Of a stretch of DNA of 64,000 nucleotides, positions 51,030-62,795 are shown piece by piece. Origin of the DNA: Neocallimastix lanati (nom. inval.) (taxonomy: Eukaryota; Neocallimastigomycota; Neocallimastigomycetes; Neocallimastigales; Neocallimastigaceae). Made by a program: the position numbers and the translations under genes. The stretch spans positions 153,501 through 217,500 of the forward strand of contig JACVTC010000020.1 of NCBI GenBank assembly GCA_016946835.1, given 5' to 3'. The notes beneath the pieces were generated by a model. It did no database searches, was not told the origin of the DNA, and saw nothing but the letters and a program-made list of their open reading frames with translations. The stretch's first letter is position 1; each line of letters starts with the position of its first letter.

Positions 51030-51044
51030 GATTAAGAGTCTCAT
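51030..51044 (+). promoter_or_regulatory. Primer-binding site, half-tRNA type (tRNA-Lys CUU anticodon arm)
   Basis: GATTAAGAGTCTCAT starts directly after the 5' LTR. Its complement ATGAGACTCTTAATC equals the anticodon arm of a eukaryotic tRNA-Lys(CUU) as I recall that sequence (stem TGAGA, loop CTCTTAA). This would mean priming by a cleaved half tRNA, as known for Drosophila copia with tRNA-iMet. The exact tRNA of this organism was not checked. Confidence 0.65.
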
Positions 51045-51131
51045 ATATCAAGAGACCTATTATTAATTTTAATTTTTAAAACGTTTTAATGATTTTAATG
51101 ACTTTATAATATAATTAATTATTTTATATTA

Positions 51132-52205
51132 ATGTTCCAAAGAATGGCTAAAAGAAAGAATAACAATAATAATCATATTGAAGAGAGTTCGAGTTCATCG
51201 AATTCAACTGAAAATAAGGACGATGAATCGATTTCTTCATATGAAGATGATGAATCCAATGATAAAAGGATTATCATAAACAAATATTATGGAAATATAA
51301 CTAAATCTGTTTTTGAAATTAAAGATTTCGTATTAAATAAAGAAAATTTCTTAGATTGGTATGAACCTTTAAAGAGACATCTCATTGCCAATGATTTAGA
51401 TATTTATATTGAAAAAGAAATCCAATATTCAAATATGAACAGAGGTCAAATAAAATCGGACAATGCGGTTCAATCTATCATAATAAATAGTTTAGAAAAA
51501 TAAAACCAAGAATATTTACGAGGATGTAAAACTGCTAATAGTATGATTGATAGATTAAAAAACCGTTTCTATCAATCTGGCCAAGCACTATTAAATATTC
51601 TTGAATATAAAATTATTAATCTTAAGTTAATAAAAAATGACTATATTCAATAAATTAATGAATTAAACAATCTTTTCGAACAACATAAATTTGAATCTAA
51701 TAAACTAAAAAGAATTCCTTTTGATGAGGAAACTAAACTTTTATTTGCAGTAAATGAATTAGATAGAATTGGTATAAATTCACCACCAATTTATAGTTTA
51801 TAAAACTTTTGATGATCTTATTAAAGAATTAAACAAAAGGCATGACTTTTTCGAAAAAGCCGAAATTTTAGGGTCAAAAACTACCGTTGTAAACGATTCA
51901 AATGTCAATAATATAAATAAAAATAAACTAAATAATAATAAAAATTATAATAATTCTAATAAAATTCGTAACGAATATTATTGTCATATATGCAAAACTA
52001 AAGGTCACTCTACTGATCATTGTAAATATAATCTTTTAATTAGAGAAAATAATAAATCAGATGATAATGATAAAAGTTATAAAAATAATAATTACAAAAA
52101 TAAAAATTATTATAAAAGATATAATAACAAAAATAATTATTACTCTGGAAATATTATTAATAAGAACAATGATAAATCTAATAATAATAACAATAATTTT
52201 TTTTG
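51132..52205 (+). pseudogene. Copia gag with CCHC zinc knuckle, interrupted
   Basis: The ATG at 51132 opens a gag reading M-F-Q-R-M-A-K-R-K-N with an acidic Ser/Asp/Glu-rich N-terminus, then D-F-V-L-N-K-E-N-F-L-D-W-Y (UBN2-like copia Gag start). In-frame TAA codons occur at 51501, 51651 and 51801, the last with a frame change. The zinc knuckle C-H-I-C-K-T-K-G-H-S-T-D-H-C (CX2CX4HX4C) lies at 51982-52023. A further slip occurs in the T-run at about 52197-52204 before protease. It would encapsidate element RNA if intact. Confidence 0.8.
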
Positions 52206-53660
52206 AAAATAATGATGAAAATGAAGATGAAGTATACATTGATTTTACAGGAAGTATTTCAGTAATTCAAAATTGTAATTATACAACAATAAATAATAAT
52301 AATAATTCCACACATTGGATTATTGATAGTGGTACTGGCATCAACTTAACTAATAACATCAACAATTTAAACAATATAAATAAAGTACATAATAAAAATA
52401 TCATTTATCCAAATGGTGATTTAGACAAGGTCGAAAATGTAGGTTCTTACAATGGTAAATTTAAAAATAAAGATTTTATATTATCAAATGTTTATTACGC
52501 GTCAAATATTCAAAACAATCTAATTTCCACTCATTCAATATTAAAAAATGGATGCACTATTATAATGAAACGCGTAAATAACAAAGACCGTTTACAAATA
52601 TTCAAAAATAATAAGTTAATTGCAAATATTTTTGCGAATGATGAAAATTTATTCGTGTTTGATACAATACCTTCAAATAATACTATATCTAAGAATTATG
52701 TTTTCAGCATTGATACTAACTTGTGGCATGCTCGTTTGGGACACTTTTATAATAATGATATCAAAGATTTTGTCATTGAGCATACTAAATACCATAATGA
52801 TAAAAATTGTCGCCAATGCAAAATCACTAAATTAAAGAGAAAACCATTTTACTCTTCCCCTAATAATGCTTCAAAACCTATGGAACTAGTTCATTCCGAT
52901 GTAGTTGGAAAATTGGAAACATCATATAATGATTTCAATTATTATGTTACTTTTCTTGATGATTTCTCTAGAAAAATTTGGGTCTACCTTATCAAGAATA
53001 AGTATGATGTTCCTAACATATTTATTAAATTTCATAAATTTATTTCCAATACTACTTCATATAAAATTATAAATTTCAAATCTGACAATGGTACTGAGTA
53101 GATCAACAAAACTTTAACTACCTATTTAGAAAATTTTGGAATTAATTTCATTCATTCAGTTCCTGGTTACCCACAACAAAAATGGTCGTGCTGAACGCTT
53201 AAATCAAACACTTAATCGTTGCGCATCTACTCTATTAAACTCTGCTAAGCTACCCTACAAGTTTTGGGATTCCGCTATTCTTTGTGCTGCTTACCTTTAT
53301 AACTTGAATCCACATCAGAGTATTAATAATAAAATTCCAAATGAATTATTTTTCAATAAATCAGTTGATATTTCCCACCTTAAAGTTTTTGGATGTAAAG
53401 CATTTTTCTATAATAATCACAAAACGAATAAATTTGACAATAACTCTAAACCTGGTATATTTTTAGGATATGCATCTGACTCTCTTGGCTACAAAATTTT
53501 AGATATTTCTACTAACTCTATAGTTACTTCAAGAGATGTTTATTTTATGGAAGATATGCCTGGAACTATAAATACTACATTCTTTTGTGACAAATATATT
53601 GATTCTATTATTAATTTTAAGGATTCTTTAATTGAGGGGGAAAGTATAAATGATAATAAT
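52206..53660 (+). pseudogene. Copia protease and integrase, interrupted
   Basis: Protease: H-W-I-I-D-S-G-T-G-I-N-L-T, D-S-G at 52325-52333. The pre-integrase block L-W-H-A-R-L-G-H-F (about 52722) and C-R-Q-C (about 52810) form the HHCC zinc site. The integrase core has H-S-D-V-V-G (first Asp, about 52893) and F-K-S-D-N-G-T-E (second Asp, about 53085), and N-G-R-A-E-R-L-N carries the Glu (about 53185). A TAG at 53099 and a one-base excess in CAACAAAAATGG near 53172 break it. The downstream block F-G-C-K-A-F-F and G-I-F-L-G-Y is typical of the copia integrase C-terminus. Confidence 0.88.
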
Positions 53661-53689
53661 AATATTCATTCACAATTAAATAATCCTTT

Positions 53690-54060
<371 letters not shown>

Positions 54061-55775
54061 GAACTAAAATAGACGAAAATGAATATGATAGTGAATCTGA
54101 TAATGAATTTTTAAATGAAAGAAAACTTAAATATATAAACAAGAAAAGATCACATAGTAATAATTCAGATGATTCAGATGAAGAAAATTTAACTTCCAGA
54201 AAAGAAAAATTACAATCAGTAAGTAAATAAAAGATTTAAAATTTTAAATATTAAAACAAATATCCCAACAACGTATCAACAAGCTATTAATTCACCAGAA
54301 AGTGAATAATGGAAAGAAGCAATAGATGACGAATTAAAAAATATGTACGACAACAATGTTATGAAAGTGGTAAAAAACATACCAGCTGACGCAAATATAA
54401 TTGGTACTAAATGGGTCTTTGCCGAAAAGGATAAAAAGAAGAAAAAGGCAAGATTAGTGGCTCTTGGTTGTCAGCAAATTGCTGGAGATGATTTTTATAG
54501 AGACATACTCCCCAACAGTCCAAGCAGATAATCTAAGACTTACGGTCGCTATTGCATCAAAGTTCAACTGGGATTTGAAACAATTGGATATAAAAGCTGC
54601 TTACTTGAATGCAGATTTGGAAGAAAAGATCTATACAAAGATTCCTTATGGTGATAAAAATTTTAATACTAATAAATTCTCTCTACTTAAAAAAGCTCTT
54701 TATGGTTTAAAGCAAGCTGGAAGAATGTGGTATAATGAAATATCACATTACTTAGTAAATATAGGTTTTAGAAAATACAAAACTGACAAATGTCTCTTTG
54801 GGAAATATAATAAAAATAATAAATTAACATGTTTACTAACATTATATGTAGATAATATTTTAATAACAGGAATTAAAAATGAAATAAACTATACAGTAAA
54901 CAAATTAAAAGATAAATATAAAATTTCTAAAGATTCTAATGCAACTAAAATAATAAGGTATAAATATTTATAAAACAAGTGATGGTTATAAAATAAATCA
55001 GATAGATTATATATTAATAAAATAATAGAAAAATATAATATGAAGAAAACAAAACAAATAAAAACACCATGCAGGAAAATTACAGAATATGAAAGAAATA
55101 ATTCAAATTTAATAGATCCAAAAGAATATAAATCTTTACTTGGTGCGTTACTATATATAGCTGTAAAGTCAAGGCCTAATATAATATTTTCTGTAAGTGA
55201 ACCCTCAAGAATATGTGAAAATCCAACAGAAGCTGATTATAAAAATTTAATGAGCATCTTACAATATTTAAATGGTACAAAAAATAAATCTTTACATTAT
55301 AATAAAAATAATAAATTTATCGGATACTCAGATTCAGATTTTTGCTAACGATGAAAAGACGAGAAGATCTACAAGTGGATATATATTTTTACTTGAAAAA
55401 AGCCCTATTTCATGGAAATCACAGTTACAGAAAAATGTAACTTTATCTACTGCTGAAGCTGAATTTGTTAGGTTAACTGAATGTACTAAACAAGCTTTAT
55501 GGTTCAAAAATTTATTTAAGGAAATATTTAATCAAGATATGAAATTTAAAATTATGGTAGATAATAAAGCATGCATTGTAATTGCTCAAGATACAAATTC
55601 TAAAGGAAGATGTAAGCATATAGACTTAAGATATAAATTTATTCAAGAAGAGATTATGAAAAAGGAAATTGAATTAGAATACATTAATACTGAAAACATG
55701 TTAGCTGATCCATTAACTAAAAGTATCTCAGGAGTACAAATGACAAAATTTACAAATTTAATTTTCAAAGAATAA
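54061..55775 (+). pseudogene. Copia reverse transcriptase and RNase H, interrupted
   Basis: An acidic linker (D-E-N-E-Y-D-S-E-S-D) leads to RT: E-A-I-D-D-E-L-K, G-T-K-W-V-F, K-K-K-K-A-R-L-V-A-L-G, then T-Y-S-P-T-V-Q, L-D-I-K-A-A-Y-L-N-A-D-L and L-Y-G-L-K-Q-A-G-R. The catalytic box at 54845-54856 is Y-V-D-N, so the second Asp is lost. An in-frame TAA lies before W-K-E-A-I (54307). Frame changes occur near 54500, 54960 and 55340. RNase H motifs follow: R-R-S-T-S-G-Y-I-F-L, L-S-T-A-E-A-E and C-K-H-I-D-L-R-Y-K-F, ending at 55775. Confidence 0.9.
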
Positions 55776-55801
55776 TATTTCTTTAATTGTATATATATAT
55801 A

Positions 55802-55842
<41 letters not shown>

Positions 55843-55880
55843 TGTATATAATAATTAAAATATTATATAATACTTAATGT

Positions 55881-55888
55881 AGGGGGAA
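55881..55888 (+). promoter_or_regulatory. Polypurine tract of the copia element
   Basis: AGGGGGAA lies directly before the 3' LTR's TG. It is the only G-run nearby and is the expected plus-strand primer site. Confidence 0.85.
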
Positions 55889-56132
55889 TGTTAAAAGTTC
55901 AACATAATATTTAAACTTTTGTACATTAAAGTATTATAAATATTTATAATATTTGATTAAGTAATAATTTGTATGTAAAATATAAAAAGAAAATTTTTTT
56001 ATGAAATTAATATTTTGAGTCTTTTTAAATACTTTTTTAAATCATATAAATTAATAAATAATAAATAAAATTTAATTAAATAATAATACATTTTGTTGTG
56101 TACACATCATATCTTATATTGACTCCTTAACA
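55889..56132 (+). repeat. 3' LTR of the copia element
   Basis: 244 nt, TGTTAAAA ... CTCCTTAACA, with perfect TGTTAA/TTAACA terminal inverted repeats. Confidence 0.92.
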
Positions 56133-56200
56133 ATTATAAATATATATATATTTTTATTTTTTTTTTTCTTCTATTTAACTTTTCAAGTTTTCTTATTTTA

Positions 56201-56238
<38 letters not shown>

Positions 56239-56803
56239 ATGAATTTATCATCTTGATCAATTTCAAATACTTTTAATAATATATTATTTTTTTTTTAATT
56301 TCTTTAGAAAATACAAAAAAAAAAAAAAAATTAAGATTAATATTCATAGTTATTTTAAAAAAAAAAAAAATTGATCTTAGAATATCTTTAAAAATAAATT
56401 AAATTTGTTTATAATAAAAAAATATATATATATATATATTTTTTTATTATATATATATATTAAAAATAAATAATAAATAATAAATAATAAAATTTTAATA
56501 TTTAATTAATGGAATGAATGATACATCATTCTAAAAAATATAGATAATAATTAGAGTTTAATAGAATAAAATAAAATAAAATAAAATTTAAAAAAAAGAT
56601 GCCACAAAGATAAAAACGGTTTATTTTATTTTATTTTTTTTTTTATTTATTACTATTATTGTTTTTTATTCGTTAAAAAAGTTTAAAAAAGTTAAAAAAA
56701 AAAAAAAAAACAAATATTTTCTTTATGGAAGATACGAAAATTTAAATAAAGCAATGGATAATAATATCTGAGAGTTGATAAATTAAAGTATTTTGAAAAG
56801 AAA

Positions 56804-56840
<37 letters not shown>

Positions 56841-57082
56841 TTTAATTTTTAAATTAAAATACGAAATATTATCTTTATGGAAGAAGATGAAAAGAAAAAA
56901 AAAAAAAAAATTAATAATAAATAATAAAAATAATAATAATAATAATAACATTATTAGCAATAATAATAATTGATATTTATTTATTATTAAAATTTTCCTT
57001 TTTATACGTATCAATTTTTAATTAAATATTTTTTTTTTATTATTATTGTAATTAATTTATAATAAATAAATAATTATTTCTA

Positions 57083-57122
<40 letters not shown>

Positions 57123-57346
57123 AGAGAGAGAGAGCCCAAGCCCAAGCCCAAGCCCAAGATCCATAATAGCGAAAACCACCCCTCCCCTCTAGTGAAATAA
57201 CTTTTTCACAATGAATTATAAAATTATAAATTAATTAAAAATGAAATTTTTATAAAGTATAATACTGAAAAACTAATAGATAAGAAGATTAATTTAAAAA
57301 TAAAAAAAAAAAATAATAATAAATATATAAATATAACAAAATTAAA

Positions 57347-57385
<39 letters not shown>

Positions 57386-57880
57386 TAAACAAAGGCTTTG
57401 GGGTGAATTAATCTCCCACATTTTTCATTTTACCAATAGTTACATGAGAGTTTAAATAATACTATTGAAAAAATACATATTCAAAATAATGCTAAAAAGT
57501 TAAAAAAAAAAAAAAAAAATACACAATAGATTTATTACAATAATAATAGGTAGAGAAACTACATGATATTATTTAATTATATATAACTCTAATGTTTACT
57601 ACATCTTCATTTTAAAAAACAATAATAATAAAAAAAAAAAAAAAAAAAAAACATTAGGCCTTAGGTTCACTTTCTATCGTCTTCCAAATATCTCATATTA
57701 TTATTATCTCTCTCTCTCTTCATACTAGAAAGTCACTTAAGAAAAGAAAAGGATAACCATTATTGATTATCATCAGAATTTACAGAAAATTGTAATTAGT
57801 ATACCTGATATAAGACTATTTCCTTTTTTTTTTTTTCCCCATCAACCTTTTAAATGGACCTGAAAAAAAAAAGCAAGTCT
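56133..57880. other. AT-rich intergenic DNA with a CCCAAG microsatellite
   Basis: (AT)n tracts, AAT repeats and homopolymers. A 35-nt A-tract (57086-57120) runs into GGAGAGAGAGAGAG and then about four AGCCCA hexamers (57134-57159). An ordinary-complexity patch lies at 57160-57200 and another at 57650-57880. No gene recognised. Confidence 0.55.
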
Positions 57881-58244
57881 ATATCATTGGGGAACGTCAC
57901 ATAACATATCCTTCATTATTTAGAAAATTACTAATATTATTAAACACTGTTTTTTTTTTTTTTTTTTTTATCATCATTTAAACCTATTTACTATATTATT
58001 ATTATTATTAGTTTAACGATACAATTATTTTCAGTATCATTAATAGTATCTAATTTCTTTTCTTTACTATCCATAACTATTACTATTATTAATACAATGA
58101 TTTCTAGTGTTGTTATTATTATATATTATATATATTTCGGGGGTACCGACTTCTCAGAATCTGTTACTTGACTCTACATGATTCATATCAGTGATAAAAC
58201 ATGGCTTACATTTACCTATTTTGATATTGGACAATTTTTGGAAT

Positions 58245-58275
<31 letters not shown>

Positions 58276-58403
58276 GTTTTTTCATAAAGAATTTCAATAT
58301 TCATAAAATATATTTCCTTCGAAACTCACAGTAAAAAAAAAAAAAAAAAATAAAAAAAAAAAATAAAAGGCATTTTTAGAAAAACACAATGTTTCAATTG
58401 AGA

Positions 58404-58440
<37 letters not shown>

Positions 58441-58565
58441 CTAAAACTACTAGGATAGCATAGCATAGCATAGCCTTCTGGAGTGTCGTCTTCAATCCTA
58501 TTGACAGGCATTAGCAACACGAGCATCGAATTTATTATCTCCTATTTGCCATTGGAAAAATTCTT
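57881..58565 (-). pseudogene. LINE-like fossil, C-terminal part, second copy
   Basis: Homologous to 36830-37620. Shared segments include TTCATAAAGAATTTCAATAT, TCAGAATCT and GTGTCGTCTTCAA, with ACACGAGCATYGAATTTAT. The minus strand reads K-F-D-A-R-V-A-N ... L-K-T-T-L-Q and L-K-H-C-V-F-L-K. This lines up in the same frames with K-F-N-A-R-V-T-K ... L-K-T-T-V-Q and L-E-H in the first copy. A TAGCA pentamer is repeated at 58455-58472. T- and A-tracts interrupt it. Confidence 0.55.
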
Positions 58566-59087
58566 TTTAAAAAAAAAAGTTTACCATAAAAGTTTGTTTG
58601 TATGAATTAAATGGAAAATAATATTTACAACGCGTATAATTTTAAAGGATTAATATAATAATTATTATAAACAAAATTTAGATAAATTTAATAAAAATTT
58701 ATCTTCTTTATTTTATTTTTATTTTATTATTATTATTATTTTTTTTTTTCTTCATTTTTCATTTTATTGATAATTATAATTTAATTATTTAATTATTTAA
58801 TTAACTATTTATTTATTTATTTTAAATATATAATGAATAAGATATTATATGGGTTAAGATTAAAATATTAATTTTTATTTGATATGAATATAACTATATA
58901 AATATTTATTTAATATTAATAATAAAATATAAAATTTATTATATTACTTTTATATTACTTTTTATCTTTTTTCTGTGAATAAATTTGTAATAAAAAAAAG
59001 AAAAAAAAAAAAAAATAAAAGAAAAAAAGTAAAAAAAAAAAATTAAAATTAAAATTAAAAAAAAAAAAAATAAAAAAAGATTTTAAA
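58566..59087. other. AT-rich DNA downstream of the DUF229 gene
   Basis: Simple A/T sequence. The 3' untranslated region of the DUF229 gene should lie in 58900-59087. No other feature. Confidence 0.5.
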
Positions 59088-60161
59088 TTAGTTGCAAACA
59101 CAATCTTGTTTTTTAATTAATACGTCTTCACATTTTCTATTTTCTATTTTACGAAGAAGAGATTTTCCCCAAATAGTAACACTCTTGAATTCTTTAGCAT
59201 CGATAGTGACAGTACTGTTCTTACTTTGTTTTTGACTTCTTTTAGAAAGGAAATCATTGTCCTGTAGATCAATATCTTCTTTCCAGAGTCTTTCCTTTTC
59301 TTCTAACCATTCATCTAATCTTCCTGGGTTTTCATTATTTCGTTTTGCATTTTTATTCACTTTAACTTTTGATATTTCCATACTCTTAATACCATAATTA
59401 TCTTTTTCATGGGGTTCAAGTTTAATATCAAAGTTTAATAAATCTTTAAAAGTGGCATGAATATCGAAAGATGAAATTAATTTTTGTTCATTCTCATCTA
59501 AATTTTGTCTTAATTCTGGATAATCATTTAAGAAACGTTCTGGAATAAGGGTAGTTAAGAAAGGTAATTTATGTTCTACAAAACCTTGTTTAGAGAATAA
59601 AAAGCGGAATCCTACATGTAACCCATGATCACTTACCATGAAAATAGCTGTACGATTTAAGGTTTCATCATCTAAAGATCCAATTAAATCAGCAAGATCA
59701 CCATCTATTAATTTTAATACTGAAGCGGTACTTTCATGAGCTTCAATAAAAGTAGTACGGAAGAACCATGGATTAGTACCATCATAAGTTTTAATAAAGT
59801 CCTTGGTATAATCTACAGCATATTGATGTACATATCTTCCAGTAAGACAACGTCTAAGAATGGAGTAAGGTCCTTTGAAATTACCAAATGGAAAACCAGT
59901 ACGTGGATGATATTCTGGTAAACAAAATGGAGCTAATAAATCATGATCATATGAAACTTTGGCACGATGGTTATAACTTGAATCTATATTATTTAATAAA
60001 AAAAACCATTAACAATTAACAACAATAATATTTATTAAAATGATTTATATTCATAATAATTTTAATTTAGATTAAATTATATATCATTTTAAAATAAAAT
60101 ATTAATAATATATATAGAAATTAAAATAAAAAATATTTATATAAATAAATAAAAAAATAAA

Positions 60162-60199
<38 letters not shown>

Positions 60200-61710
60200 A
60201 TACTAATAATACATATATAGAAATTAAAATAAAAAAATATATATATATATATAAATTATATATATATAATACTAATAATATATATATAGAAATTAAAATA
60301 AAAAATATATATATATAAAAAAATTATATATATATATATATATATATTTATATACATCTATTTACCCCAATCTTCACATTGATCATTTGTTTCACCTGCA
60401 ACATAACCATTATTCCTATAATCTTCCCAAATAGGTAAACCACTTTTTCCTTTAGTAACTCGAACACCAGCGAATAAACCTAATGAATTTGGATTGGTAT
60501 TAAAACCAACAACACCATAACGGAAGAATTGATTTAAATGCATTTTACCCGATTTATGTAATGCTTCCATTTTTTTCTGAGTTTTTGGAAGACTTCTGAA
60601 AAATTGAGGACGACTCATCGCATCAATAAAAATTAATAAAATATTTAATTTATCCTTGGGTTGAGGTCCCTTTACTGGCTTAACTCTTCTTCCGGCCACA
60701 CGTACCACCAATTTATCATGGTTACCACATTTAGCAAGGACCGCTTCAACGTCTGGAAGAGCAACAGGTTCCGTATAGTTAAATACACTAACATCTATTC
60801 TTCTGTTGACACTTCTTCTTAAAGCGGTCTTTTTTCTTTCCTTAATATTCATAGTACGAGTTTCTGGAAGTACTGCATAAGACATTGGAAGATCTTCTGG
60901 ACAGTCAACAATTGTAAATTTATTTTCATTTTCGGAATCAAAATAAGCATTAAAAACTTCTTTTCTGTCACAACTTTCTGATCCTGTCCAAATGTTTTGA
61001 CGTACTGGAAGTAAATCAAACCATGGAATAGTCCTTCTCACCTTACAAAGATTTTCCCCATCTTCAATTTTTTTATTTAAGAATCCAGTTTCCCAAACAC
61101 TTTCAAGACGTCTAAGAGTAAAGAAGGATATGAAGGAAATAAAAAACGCAAATATACAAATTTGCTTTACGAATTTATTTAATTCTACTAAAGTATACCA
61201 TTTATAGATAATTAATGATAGAGTATCAAAAATAACAATGAATATACAGAATACCATAAAGTTGTACATGCCGTGAAATCTAAATCGTTCCCCATGGTCA
61301 TAGTGGAAAGCACCCACTAAGGATATTATCATGATAATATAAAGGAGAGCCTTTACTCTCTTTCTAACTTTCATAAATGCTATAGTCCATAAACATAAAC
61401 TATAAAAAACAAATGAAATTATAAGTAGCGTACTAAGTTTAAATAAATTTCTTTTTATAAATTCTAATTTTCCTCCTTCTAAACTTCTTTTATAAAATAC
61501 AATCCACAATATATAAAAAACTCCAAAAATTACAAAAATTTTTTTATTATGTTTCTTAACATAATTATCATGTTTTGTTTTTATGTTGTCATCATCCTTT
61601 TCATTCAACATAAGTGGATAGATATCAACTTCTATAGGTACATACTCTGACATTATTTCGTTTATTGAATAATTTATCAAATTATGATTATATACATATT
61701 TAAAGTCCAA
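59088..61710 (-). CDS. Membrane-anchored DUF229/sulfatase-like protein, two exons
   Basis: Exon 1 is 61710-60366 and exon 2 is 59983-59088, joined by a 382-nt intron (60365-59984) with GTAAAT at the 5' end and ATAG at the 3' end. The product is about 746 residues. Residues 57-74, 90-114, 121-138, 149-170 and 180-198 are hydrophobic, predicting five membrane helices. From about 354 the protein follows DUF229 of the alkaline phosphatase/sulfatase superfamily. The key parts are L-L-I-F-I-D-A-M-S-R (metal-binding Asp363, Ser366 near the nucleophile position), S-L-P-K-T, G-E-T-N-D-Q-C-E-D-W and S-D-H-G-L-H-V-G (Asp567, His568). The enzymatic activity of DUF229 proteins is unsettled. A later start at codon 20 (M-S-E-Y) is possible. 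A broken paralogue lies at 33014-34200. Confidence 0.87.
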
Positions 61711-61733
61711 AAAGATATAAAAATATAAATAAG

Positions 61734-61764
<31 letters not shown>

Positions 61765-61811
61765 TTTTAATTATGAATATATATATATATTAAATTCCAA
61801 TTATAAATAAG

Positions 61812-61842
<31 letters not shown>

Positions 61843-62405
61843 AATTATGAATATATATATATATTAAATTCCAATTATGATATAAATGTTAATCGTTTGT
61901 TTATTGTTGATAATATTTAAATATCTATCTATATTTTCTATTAAAGCATAAAATCAACGAACAAAATGTTCTAATAAATATTATATAAATAATAATTTTA
62001 ATAATAATAAATAAAAAAAAATATAAAAAAAAAATAAAAAAAAATAAAAAAAATAAAATATATATATATATATATAATTCTGATAATTTAAAAAAAAAAA
62101 AAAAAAAAAAGGGTTTATAATATATAAAATTATATTGTTAATTACATATATAATTTTTATTTTAATTTATTCGTTAAAAATTCCTATATAATAATTTTTA
62201 ATTTAAATAATATTTGTTTATTTTTTATTTTATTTTATTTTTTTTTTTTTTTTTTTGGACCTCATTAATATAATTATTAATTTATTAATATATTTATTCA
62301 TTAATTAATATTTATTAATTCATTCATTAGTATTATTTATTATTATTTTATTCATTCATTCACTTATTAAGATAAACAATTTTTCCATACTTTTTTTTTT
62401 TTTAT
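61711..62405. other. Upstream region of the DUF229 gene
   Basis: A ~70-bp direct duplication (AAATAAGTATATATATA...ATTAAATTCCAATTAT) at 61726-61878 sits just upstream of the start. The remainder is A/T simple sequence. The promoter must lie here; nothing specific stands out. Confidence 0.55.
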
Positions 62406-62409
62406 TTTA

Positions 62410-62795
62410 TTTTAGGTGTGTATCGCCCTCCTCAAGGGTATGAGAATATTGAGGTAGCTACAGCACTTCAATATGTTTTTGCCTAGGCAGATAATATCCC
62501 TGCTGGATGGCCTTACTGAGTGTTCAGCATTTACGTCCATATTATTATTGAGAATTTTTCTATTACGCTTTTTCACGGAATGTTTCTCCAGTTCTTAACT
62601 TCCCTATAAATTGAAGTCAATATAACCTAACTCAATGAGATATGTACAAGATTCCAATATAAGTTAGAAAGATTGTAATTTAATTGGGAAGAATATATCT
62701 ACATAATATATACCCCGAACGAACTAGGAGTCTTATGTATGCTAGTCCGCCAACTAACAAGCAGGATAAAACCCGGTTCGGATATTTATCCACAC
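62410..62795 (-). pseudogene. LINE-like fossil, copy B
   Basis: Homologous to 43755-44285 over its whole length, same orientation. The minus strand includes V-K-N-W-R-N-I-like and N-N-N-M-D-V-N-A pieces that parallel V-R-N-W-R-S-I and N-N-M-Y-V-R-A in copy A. Broken by indels. Confidence 0.45.
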
